Source: CAYLJJ01 sp964384025 (GTDB taxonomy: Bacteria; Myxococcota_A; Bradymonadia; UBA7976; UBA1532). Taken from it: a DNA stretch of 64,000 nt. The stretch lies in NCBI GenBank assembly GCA_964384025.1, contig CAYLJJ010000010.1, forward strand, positions 1 through 64,000, written 5' to 3'. A program made the position numbers and the translations under genes. The notes beneath the pieces are model-generated. The model was not told the origin of the DNA. It worked only from the letters and a program-made list of their open reading frames with translations, and made no database searches. Positions 17,194 to 25,400 of the stretch are shown piece after piece; positions within the stretch are counted from its first letter, which is position 1; every line of letters starts with the position of its first letter.

Positions 17194-19857
17194 ATGGCAA
17201 ATCGCCTTCTGTTGATCGAGAAGAATTCCAGGCTCAAGCGTTTACTTAACGGCCTGTTGTTGGGCATGGGTTATCAGGTCAGACAGGAGCCCGATTTTAA
17301 CGCAGGATTGAAACACTTATCCGACTTCAAACCCGATATCGTCCTCTTAGGGCTCCCTCTTCAAGAGGAGGGAGGCTGTCAGGTGCTTAAGGAGAAGGGG
17401 ATCCCCTGTATCTTGATGGGAGACAAAGAGCAGATTAAAGCTCTAGGGCCTGAACCCCTCCAAAAAGCCAACGCTTCTCTTCTTGTTTCACGACCTTTTA
17501 GAGCCGCTCAGCTCCTGGTCGCCATCGCAGATTGTCAACGCAAGAGTTCTTCCTCTGAAGGCCCCAAATCCCTGCCCTTTCGAAGCGGCGCGATCTTCCC
17601 CGCCAACATTGAGCGCTCCTCTGAAAAGCTGGGAGAGGAGCCACTCCTCAACCTAGAATCTTTTGAAGAGGAGCCAAAAGAGCCCGGCGAGGAACCCTCC
17701 TTGGAGAGCATCACCCTCCTGGAGTCAACCGAGAGAGTGCAGAAGAGGAGACAAACTGGACCTTATCTCTACAGCCCTCAAAAAGAGGAGCCACTCCTCA
17801 ACCTAGAATCTTTTGAAGAGGAGCCCAGCGAAGGACTCGCTTTGGAGAGCGCTGCAACCCAAGCACCTCAGCAAACATGGAAAAAGCAGACAGGGCCCTA
17901 TCTCTTTAGCCCCCAAAAGGAGCAACCCAAGCTTCTGATGGATGAGATCTGGTCTCTGAGTAGGGAAGGAGAGGAGCCAGGAAGCTTTCTCCTCCTGCCC
18001 ATGAAACCTCAGAGCCCCAATGATCCCAGCGGAATCTATGGAGAGAAGGAGCTATCTGAGCTGCTCTTTCTCTGCTTTCGAGACCTCTTTACAGGCCGCT
18101 TACTGCTCCAACAGGGAAAACTCGAGAAGGAGATCTTTATCGTCCAGGGGCGCCCAGTCGGCGCCATGAGCAATCAACAATCTGAGTCTCTAGGACACCT
18201 CCTCTTTCGGAAAGGGATCCTGGATGAGAACCTCCACCGCGAGAGCGTAGAATGGATGCAACGGGAGGGGATCCGCCAAGGAGAGGCGGTGATCAAGATG
18301 GGGCTCATCTCAGAGGATGATCTTGAGCTTTATCTAGAGATGCAGAGTAAGCAGCGTATCATGAGCTGCTTTGAGCTGAGGGGAGCAGAGTATGGTCTCA
18401 GCTATGATCCTGAGTTGGAGGAGCGCAAGGGCAACAGCGCGTTAAATCCTCTGGTCCTTGTCTTTGATGGGATCAAAGAGAAGCTCCCCCCAGGGATGTT
18501 AATCCGCCACTTTGACACCTATAATCGTCGGATCTGCCGGCTCACAGAGCGTCTCAAAGATTACGCTACACTCCTTAAGGATTACGCCTATGAGCTGCGC
18601 CTTACTGAACTCTGTGATGGTAAGCAGACCCTAGGAGAGATCCTCTCAAAGAGCGGCTATGGCCTCTTGGATACGCTGCGGGTCCTCCGCGCTCTTGAGG
18701 TTCTTCAGTGTGTTCAGTTTGGGAGCCCTCGTCAGCCCTCACACCATTTTATGGGAGGCCCCGTGACGCACCCACGAGGGCTACGTTCTATCGCTAAAAG
18801 CTCAGATTCAGAAGAGAAGCAAGTTCCCAGTTCCAAGAGCCTGGAGAGCACCCCAGAGAGTCAAAAGCCCCCCCGTCCAAGGATGAACACAGAGGAGCGG
18901 CGCAAGGTCTCTGCTTGGGAGGCCCTCAACCGTCGAATGGGGCGCCATCAGGAGGAAAGGGATCCTAGGGTGATCTTTGAACAGCTCAAGGATCGTCTCG
19001 AGGAGAGCAACCTCTATGAGTTCATCGGGGTTGAGCCTGGAAGCTCTCAAATTCAGCTTGAGGCCCTCGTCTCTGCGCAGTTTGAGCAGCTGAGCAGCCT
19101 AGAGGAGCTGTCTCAATCTGAATTGGCTCCCATCTTGGCTCGCCTCAAGGTGGTTTCTGAGGTCCTCTGTAGTCCAGGACGAAGACGCTCCTATGATACC
19201 CTGCACGGCTTCCCCACCCCGCCAGAGCCAACACGAAAGTCTCAGAACTCCAACATCCCTGTTGAGCAGAGCAGCCCCGAAGGGAATATAGAGGAGAGAT
19301 CGCGCGGCTACTCTAACACTGAACAACCGCGCCACACAGAGGAGCGCAGATCAAGAGCAAACGGTGGACGACCCAAGTCGGTGGGACCGAGCGCCGACTT
19401 CTCCGTCGAGCGAGTCACTCCTCTCAGTGGAATTCGAAGCACGGCTGGAGGGCAACGAGCGAAGAGGAGGGCACCCACCACGGGGCCTCAAAAGCGAAAA
19501 AACGAAACAGTAGAGCGTTTCGAGCGGGCCAAAGCGCTGCTGGAAGAGGAACCCAGCAGAGCTTTGAAAGAGTTTGAGTTTCTGGTGCAGGAGAGAGACA
19601 GACCCCTTTTTCGTATGTATTGGGGCTGGGCCAGCTTTCTCAATGCAGATCCCAAGGACAAACGCGCTCGTACACTCGCGCATCAGACGATCAAGAGTGC
19701 CCTCTTGGATGAGCCTGGGTTAGAGTTGGGCTATCTGTTTTTGGCTAAGATTTATCAGCAGGTTGGAAATATGAAGATGGCTCAAAAGCTTTTTAGAAAG
19801 GCATTGAGCTTGAACCCTCAAAATGCTGAGATCCTCGCCGCTCGCGGGGAGTTCTGA
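17194..19857 (+). CDS. Pseudo-receiver / PATAN (DUF4388) / degenerate J-domain / TPR protein
   Basis: 887 residues. The start has GAGGAGA six bases upstream. The N-terminal receiver-like fold (about 1-120) lacks the phospho-accepting Asp: the usual VLLDL strand reads VLLGL, and the acidic pair near residue 9 is changed to EK, so phosphorylation is unlikely. A linker (140-280) contains two copies of EEPLLNLESFEEEP and of QTGPYL(Y/F)SPQKE. A PATAN/DUF4388 region follows (about 284-420). A J-domain-like segment (about 605-675, NLYEFIGV...RRSYD) lacks a clear HPD. TPR-type helices end the protein (about 770-885). The architecture is typical of myxobacterial scaffold proteins in polarity or signalling; the partner is unknown. 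Confidence 0.82.
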   Translation: MANRLLLIEKNSRLKRLLNGLLLGMGYQVRQEPDFNAGLKHLSDFKPDIVLLGLPLQEEGGCQVLKEKGIPCILMGDKEQIKALGPEPLQKANASLLVSRPFRAAQLLVAIADCQRKSSSSEGPKSLPFRSGAIFPANIERSSEKLGEEPLLNLESFEEEPKEPGEEPSLESITLLESTERVQKRRQTGPYLYSPQKEEPLLNLESFEEEPSEGLALESAATQAPQQTWKKQTGPYLFSPQKEQPKLLMDEIWSLSREGEEPGSFLLLPMKPQSPNDPSGIYGEKELSELLFLCFRDLFTGRLLLQQGKLEKEIFIVQGRPVGAMSNQQSESLGHLLFRKGILDENLHRESVEWMQREGIRQGEAVIKMGLISEDDLELYLEMQSKQRIMSCFELRGAEYGLSYDPELEERKGNSALNPLVLVFDGIKEKLPPGMLIRHFDTYNRRICRLTERLKDYATLLKDYAYELRLTELCDGKQTLGEILSKSGYGLLDTLRVLRALEVLQCVQFGSPRQPSHHFMGGPVTHPRGLRSIAKSSDSEEKQVPSSKSLESTPESQKPPRPRMNTEERRKVSAWEALNRRMGRHQEERDPRVIFEQLKDRLEESNLYEFIGVEPGSSQIQLEALVSAQFEQLSSLEELSQSELAPILARLKVVSEVLCSPGRRRSYDTLHGFPTPPEPTRKSQNSNIPVEQSSPEGNIEERSRGYSNTEQPRHTEERRSRANGGRPKSVGPSADFSVERVTPLSGIRSTAGGQRAKRRAPTTGPQKRKNETVERFERAKALLEEEPSRALKEFEFLVQERDRPLFRMYWGWASFLNADPKDKRARTLAHQTIKSALLDEPGLELGYLFLAKIYQQVGNMKMAQKLFRKALSLNPQNAEILAARGEF
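17634..17675 (+). repeat. 42-bp exact direct repeat, copy 1
   Basis: Identical to 17784-17825 at nucleotide level, 150 bases apart and in frame, inside the linker of the pseudo-receiver gene. The perfect DNA identity points to a recent in-frame duplication and encodes an acidic EEPLLNLESFEEEP peptide. Confidence 0.85.
17784..17825 (+). repeat. 42-bp exact direct repeat, copy 2
   Basis: Second copy of the 17634-17675 repeat, in the same frame. Recombination between the copies would remove exactly 50 codons without breaking the gene, so length variants between strains are possible. Confidence 0.85.
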
Positions 19858-19861
19858 GGGC

Positions 19862-20413
19862 TCAGCCCCAACCCCTCAGCTTATTCTCCTCACGGCGGTA
19901 GAGTCGAAGAGCCTCATCGATCACCTGGAGCGCTTCATCTCGCCCCTTCATCCCCTCGACCACCACGCTCTTCTGTTCCAGAGCTTTGTAATCCTCAAAG
20001 AAGCGCTGAATCTCCAGCAAGGTGTGCTTGGGAAGCTGGTCCACGTCTGAATATTCGTTAAAGGCGGGATCATCGATCAGTACCGCGATGATCTTATCAT
20101 CGGCTTTGCCCTCATCAGCCATATGCATTACACCGATGGCCCGAGCGCGGACGATGGCCAAGGGCATCACCGATTCGTTGCAGAGCACCAGCACATCTAG
20201 GGGATCTCCATCATCACAGTAGGTGCGGGGCAGGAAACCATAGCTGGTGGGGTACATCACTGAGGAGTAGAGGATGCGATCAACGCGAAGCTGGCCAGAG
20301 GGCTTATCCAGCTCATACTTCACTTTGGAGCCTTTGGGAATCTCGATAACGGCATTAAAGCCTTGATCGATGGTGTCAGCGTTGTTGGGTAGGTCATGCC
20401 AAGGGTGCGCCAA
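19862..20413 (-). CDS. ppa: Inorganic pyrophosphatase, family I
   Basis: 183 residues from a TTG at 20413. This start is chosen because GAAGGAG lies five bases upstream and the protein then begins MAHPWHD, matching the usual N-terminus of this family; a longer frame reaches 20452. Hydrolyses pyrophosphate to phosphate in the cytoplasm, pulling biosynthetic reactions forward. The signature DGDPLDVLVL (about 68-77) supplies the metal-binding Asp residues; IEIPKGSKVKYELDK (about 23-37) is the N-terminal conserved strand. Length and motifs fit the soluble Mg-dependent family I enzyme. It converges on the pseudo-receiver gene with only four bases between stops. Confidence 0.95.
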   Translation of the reverse strand: MAHPWHDLPNNADTIDQGFNAVIEIPKGSKVKYELDKPSGQLRVDRILYSSVMYPTSYGFLPRTYCDDGDPLDVLVLCNESVMPLAIVRARAIGVMHMADEGKADDKIIAVLIDDPAFNEYSDVDQLPKHTLLEIQRFFEDYKALEQKSVVVEGMKGRDEALQVIDEALRLYRREENKLRGWG

Positions 20414-20562
20414 GGAGTCTCCTTCTTTTAAAGAGTTCCAAAGGTAAAGCAAAGAAGCCCTAATGGGAATCCAAGTGAGTTCAAAATGCGGTGAGGATCT
20501 TTGCCACGATCCGCCTTGAAATCTCTCCCCAATTCTTAGAGCCTGGGATAACTGAGGTGATT

Positions 20563-20910
20563 ATGACGACTCCGAACGATCCCCCCCAAACTGAAGAGCA
20601 GCAAGAGCCTGTCGAGGAGGCCCGCTTCGATGCCCTCAGAGTGCTGGCTGAGTTGGAACTTGTACAGCGTAAGTCCGATCTCCTAGAGCGTAGAATCGTT
20701 GCTTGGGAGAGTGAGCTGATTCGGATTCAAAAGCAACTCAAGGCCCTAGAGAAAGCTCGAGATCCCCAAGCACCAGAGTGGCAAGAGAAGCTTCAAGATC
20801 TGCAGCACCGAGTGCAACGTCTGGAGCGTCGTCGGGAGGCTCAAGCCGCGCCCCCCCCCTCCCGCCTCTCCCTCTCTTCCTCTGGCGGGCAGCAGCCTCT
20901 CCACACTTGA
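20563..20910 (+). CDS. Coiled-coil N-terminal part of a probably frameshifted spike-associated gene
   Basis: 115 residues from the ATG at 20563 (TGAGGTGATT upstream). An acidic N-terminus is followed by a long charged coiled coil (about 25-90, rich in Leu/Glu/Arg) and a Pro/Ser tail that stops at 20910. The tail begins in a run of nine C at 20851-20859. Removing one C there continues the frame through a Pro/Ser/Leu linker directly into the next frame (20930-21208), giving one protein of about 214 residues. So this and the next entry are probably one gene split by a homopolymer error or a true frameshift. The position before the gp5/VgrG-like gene suggests an accessory of that spike protein. 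Confidence 0.6.
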   Translation: MTTPNDPPQTEEQQEPVEEARFDALRVLAELELVQRKSDLLERRIVAWESELIRIQKQLKALEKARDPQAPEWQEKLQDLQHRVQRLERRREAQAAPPPSRLSLSSSGGQQPLHT

Positions 20911-20929
20911 TCTTGAGAGCGTCGCCATC

Positions 20930-21208
20930 GTGCGAGCTCATTGGGCCCCCAGCGACGCCAAGCCGGGAGAGATCGTTAAGATGTTGGCCACCTGTGATGG
21001 AATCCCAGCTGGAGAAGAGGTGCTCTTTTGCGTCCGCTCTCTGGTAGGTGATACTCCTCTGGCCAAGGTTCAGGGAGAGAGCGACGGGCAGCAGCTCCAA
21101 GCTCGTTGGGAGATCCCAGATCCTCCCAAGTTCCGAGAGCTCTTCTTTGAGCTGAGCTATGAGGGTGCTCAAACTCGCTCTCCCGTCTTGGTTCTCCCCG
21201 AGGCTTGA
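20930..21208 (+). CDS. Ig-like domain of the frameshifted spike-associated gene
   Basis: 92 residues. A GTG at 20930 is the only candidate start and has no ribosome binding site, which supports fusion to the preceding coiled-coil frame. The sequence (AHWAPSDAKPGEIVKMLA then GIPAGEEVLF) is a beta-sandwich domain of the type seen beside or inside VgrG/PAAR-type proteins of contractile secretion systems. It stops three bases before the spike gene. If the frameshift at 20851-20859 is real, the domain would be silent or made only by slippage. Domain identity rests on pattern recognition alone. Confidence 0.55.
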   Translation: MRAHWAPSDAKPGEIVKMLATCDGIPAGEEVLFCVRSLVGDTPLAKVQGESDGQQLQARWEIPDPPKFRELFFELSYEGAQTRSPVLVLPEA

Positions 21209-21211
21209 GCG

Positions 21212-22261
21212 ATGAAGGAGCGCAGAGATCGCCGTTTAGACGGTCTAGGGCAGAAGCAGAGGCAGGATTATCGCAATCGTGTAGCTGGTGCGGTGATCGG
21301 GATCGTCAGTAATAACAAAGATCCCGAAGGTATCGGCCGCGTCAAGGTTCGCTTCCCCTGGCTTCATGACTCTGAAGAAAGTCACTGGGCCCGCATCGCT
21401 CAACCCTATGCGGGTAAGGGTCGAGGCTCCTTCTGGATCCCTGAGCTGGGGGATGAAGTAGTCCTGGTCTTTGATCGCAATGATCCCAATCATCCCTATC
21501 TCCTGGGGGGGGTTTGGAACGGTCAAGATCCGGTGCCTCCTCCTGGGAACCCCGAAGGGGAGAACAACCATAAGATCTGGCGAACTCGAAATGGCCACCA
21601 GATCATCTTTGATGACAGTGAGGGGGGAGAAAAGATCACCCTCATCGACGGCGTCAGTGAGCGTCATCTGGTGATTGATATGGTCGGGGACACCATATCA
21701 ATCACCGCAGATCCAGGGGATATCACCTTCGAGGCCCCTAAAAACACCCTAAAGCTGGAGTGTAAGGATCTGGAGATCCAAGCACAGAACAGCAGCAGCT
21801 ATACGGTGCAGGGAAGCCTCAGCGAGAGCAGCGATACGCGCTCCGAGAGCATCACAGGCGCAGATACGATCAAGGTCTCCAAGACCTGGAACGTCACCGG
21901 CAGCTCAACCTCTGTCAGCGCGGGACAGTCCAGTCTCTCTGCCAAGCAGATCTCCTGCTCCGTCAGCGGGGGGCTCAGCTTGAGTAACAGCGCTGGGCGG
22001 GAGATCAGCTCTGACGAGCTCCGCCGAGAGACTCTGGCTTCAGAGACTGTGACCGCTCCCAAAATGAGCGTGGAGGGTGCTGAGTCGATCAACTTTGTGA
22101 GCAATGGTGCGATCACCCTCAGTGCCGCTGGGAAACTTGATCTCAAGTCGGGGGATGCCACCCTGAGCACCACCGCGATGTTGAGCCTCCAGGCTGGAGA
22201 TCTTCAAATTGAGGGTAAGGCTGGCCTCGCGATCCAAGGCCAACTCCTCAAGCTCTGTTGA
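21212..22261 (+). CDS. gp5/VgrG-like baseplate spike protein (Phage_base_V domain)
   Basis: 349 residues. A short basic N-terminus leads into a gp5-type OB-fold (about 25-115: VAGAVIGIVSNNKDPEGIGRV, then WARIAQPYAGKGRGSFWIPE and LGDEVVL, typical of Phage_base_V). Conserved RNGH and DD-x-GGEKI strands follow (about 130-150). From about 180 to the end, repeated short Ser/Thr-rich beta strands suit a trimeric beta-helix spike ending in a hydrophobic strand. By family it forms the central tip of a phage tail or contractile injection device. The VgrG N-terminal gp27-like domain is missing, so it resembles extracellular-injection-system or tail-type spikes. No sheath, tube or baseplate genes lie nearby. 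Confidence 0.83.
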   Translation: MKERRDRRLDGLGQKQRQDYRNRVAGAVIGIVSNNKDPEGIGRVKVRFPWLHDSEESHWARIAQPYAGKGRGSFWIPELGDEVVLVFDRNDPNHPYLLGGVWNGQDPVPPPGNPEGENNHKIWRTRNGHQIIFDDSEGGEKITLIDGVSERHLVIDMVGDTISITADPGDITFEAPKNTLKLECKDLEIQAQNSSSYTVQGSLSESSDTRSESITGADTIKVSKTWNVTGSSTSVSAGQSSLSAKQISCSVSGGLSLSNSAGREISSDELRRETLASETVTAPKMSVEGAESINFVSNGAITLSAAGKLDLKSGDATLSTTAMLSLQAGDLQIEGKAGLAIQGQLLKLC

Positions 22262-22453
22262 AGAGACATTCAGAGATAAATCATAATGCCCCTCACCTGC
22301 TGTGTTGGTGGAGGTTCTTGCGACCTGACGAGATTGAACATTGAGCAGGAACAGCGGTTTCGACTTTAAGCAGGATCCAAGATTTTCAATTTTCATGGAA
22401 TCTTTGAGCTTGGAGATCTTCTCCTTAGCTTTTACCCTCAACCACCTGTTTGA

Positions 22454-22470
22454 TGAACGATGTTCGTTCA
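22454..22470. promoter_or_regulatory. Perfect 7-bp palindrome upstream of giant lipoprotein gene
   Basis: TGAACGA and TCGTTCA are separated by TGT, 24 bases before the ATG at 22495. A perfect inverted repeat in the leader suggests a dimeric repressor operator. The core GAAC-N3-GTTC resembles but does not match Gram-positive LexA boxes, which have a four-base spacer. No regulator gene is adjacent. Confidence 0.4.
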
Positions 22471-22494
22471 ATCGAAAAGAATCAGGAGGACGCG

Positions 22495-25400
22495 ATGCGA
22501 ATGTTCTGGATATGGACAGCTCTCTTGCTGCTCCCTCTGGCCTGTGACGATGGAGAGAGCATCAGCGATGATGATGCCGCGCTCCTTGTGGATTCAGGTA
22601 AAGAGCGTGAGGATACTTTAATCCCAGATCCAGAAGACAGCGCTATCGATGAAAGTGTCGTCGTCGAGCCTGACGGGGGCGATGCACAGCCTGTTGATGG
22701 AGAGCTCAGCGACGCAGGGGAGTGTGAGGAGGATGAAGAGTGTTCCGAGGAGCGTTGGTGTAACGCAGGTCACTGTGAGTTGGGTTGTCGCGACGATGAG
22801 GACTGTGAGGAGGGAGAGCACTGCATAGCGCATCGCTGTGAGGAGACTGGGCTCTGTGATGCAGACGCAGATTGCGATCTAGATCAATATTGTGCTGAGG
22901 GTGTTTGTGAACTGGGTTGTCGTCTGGGGGAAAATTGTCCTTTGGGACTCAACGGAGAGAACCAAGGTTGTCACTCAGAGAATCGTCGCTGTGAGGAGAT
23001 GCCGGACTGTTGCGATACTGAAGGCAACTGTGAGCCTCGCTTCCCTGAAGATTGCGATCTCGAAGGCTGTAGTGACGAGCGCCCTTGTCCAGGGAATATG
23101 GTCTGTATGGCAACAGGGGCCTGTGTTGAAGTGGAGCATTGTGGCACAAATGAGGACTGCTTGGGTGCGCGAATCTGCGTCACTGAACGCTGTCAGGAGC
23201 CCTGTAACGTAGATGCTGACTGTCCTGGCTCTCGAAGCTGTGTGGAGGGGCGCTGTCCTGAGGCGGAGCCCTGCCATGGCGCCCTTGACTGTGATCAGGC
23301 GCGGATTTGTCAGGAGGAGAGCTGTATTGAGCCTTGTGGCCCTCAGCAGCCCTGTCCAGGTTTGCAGAGCTGTGGAGAGGGGGGGATTTGTGAGGAGCCT
23401 GAGTTTTGTGAAGAGGCTCTAGACTGCTTGGGAACGCGTCACTGTGTTCATGGGAGCTGTGATGATCTCTGTATCGAGGACGCCGAATGCCTTGGATCGC
23501 GGCTCTGTGTAGAGGGGAGCTGCCCTGAGCCCCCGGTCTGCTTTGGAGAGGCGGACTGTGACCCGGGACGGATCTGCCTCGACATGATCTGCGCTGATGC
23601 CTGTGGTCCAGAGCATCCCTGCTCAGGCGCTCAAGAGTGTGGAGAGGATGGCTTCTGTCTGGAGCCAGAGGAGTGTCAAGATGTGGAGGACTGTCTTGGG
23701 GATCGCCTCTGCATCTATGGCCGCTGTGAAGAAGCCTGTGCTGAGGACGCTGACTGTCCAGGGAGTCGAAGCTGCGAATTGGAGAGTGGGCTCTGCCCAG
23801 AGTCTGAGTTCTGCTTCTCTGGGGACGACTGTGATCCAGGTCGTGTTTGCCGAGATGGAGACTGTATCGATGAGTGCAATGAAGCCCAGCCCTGTCCAGG
23901 GTCTCAGACCTGTGGTGAACAGGGCTTCTGCTTGGAGAGCGGAGAGTGTGGTGTAGATGCCGATTGTGTGGGAAGTCGAGTCTGTCAGGGAGGTGACTGC
24001 CAGCTCGCCTGTACTGAGGATGCGGATTGTGAGGGGACCCGCAGCTGCGATCCCCTCAGCGGCCACTGTCCAGAGCCCCTGCGCTGCTTTGTAGCTGAGG
24101 ACTGCGATGGAGCACGGCGCTGTGTCTCAGGGAACTGTGTAAACAGCTGTGGTGAGGAGCGCCCCTGTCCAGGCGCTCAGATCTGTGATGAGGGCCTCTG
24201 TCGAGAAGCAGAGTTCTGTGACAGAGATGCAGACTGTCTGGGTGAGCGGCTCTGTGAAGGGGAGGTCTGTCGTGATCCCTGCACTGAGGATCTTGAGTGT
24301 GGTCCTGAACAGCGCTGTGAAGCGGGGCGCTGTCTGGAGCCGGAGCACTGCCTCCGAGATGAGGTCTGTTTAGGGGGCCGTATCTGCGCCTTGGGGCGCT
24401 GCGCTGAGCCTGAGTGTGAGGTTCATGAGGATTGCTCAGAGGCTGAGGATTGCGTTGATCGTCTCTGTGGGGCTCCTCTGGAGATGGGCTGCACTGAAGA
24501 GTGCGGGGCCGGGTTGAGCTGTGGAGGGTTGCTCTGCTTGAGAGAGGGACCCTGTGAAGCGAATCTGGACTGCCCCAGCAGCCGCCCTGTCTGTGTTCAG
24601 GGCAGTTGTCAGGCCTGCGCGGTCAGCGCCGACTGTGCTCAATCGGAGAACTGTAGCGCGGGGCGCTGTGTTTTGCGGGGAGATTGTCAAGAAGATGAGG
24701 ATTGCCCAGGGCTACGGCGCTGTATAGAGGGGCTCTGCGCCATCGCTGAAGGCTGCTCTGGAGATCGCTTTGATGGTCAGGGGGAGAACAACCTGCATAG
24801 CCGCAGCTATAGCGATCTCTTGCTCTGTGATGGAGAGATGGATCGCTTCCTGGTCACCCTGGCTGCTGATGAGGGCTTGAAGGTGAGCCTGAGCCATGAT
24901 CCCGACATGGATCTAAGCCTGGAGTTGTCGGCGGGCTTGCCTCTGAGCCTTCAGAGCGACCACGCGGTTGGCTTGGAGGTTTTGGGGGTTTTGCCCCAAG
25001 GAGATCAAGATCGACAGCTTGAGATCCGTGTTATGGGCAGCCGTGGAGAGCCGGTAGAGTACGCCCTGGATATTCGACGGCAGGAGAGCTGTCCTCCTGA
25101 TGGCCTAGAGGGACCCTTTGGCAATGATGATGCTGAGCACGCCAGCCCGATCAGGGCGATCCCTCAGCTTCTGCGGCTCTGCCCTGGGGATGAGGATTGG
25201 CTCAAGTTGATGCTTCCCGTTGGCGGGCGGTTACAGCTGATACCTGAGGCGCTGGGAGAGGGAAGCTTAGAGTTGAATGTCTTCAACGCGGAGTTGGAGA
25301 ACATCCTTGAGGGAGGGGGCAGCCTAGATGCTCCAGAGGGAGGAATCCATTATATCCGCGCGAGGGCAGATCAAGTGATGGATCTCCTCCTCCATCTCCA

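Noticed and set aside
22700..24700. Short recurrent DNA units that could suggest a CRISPR or tandem repeat array
   Set aside because: Repeats are diverged, in frame and encode Cys-rich protein units; no constant repeat/spacer spacing.
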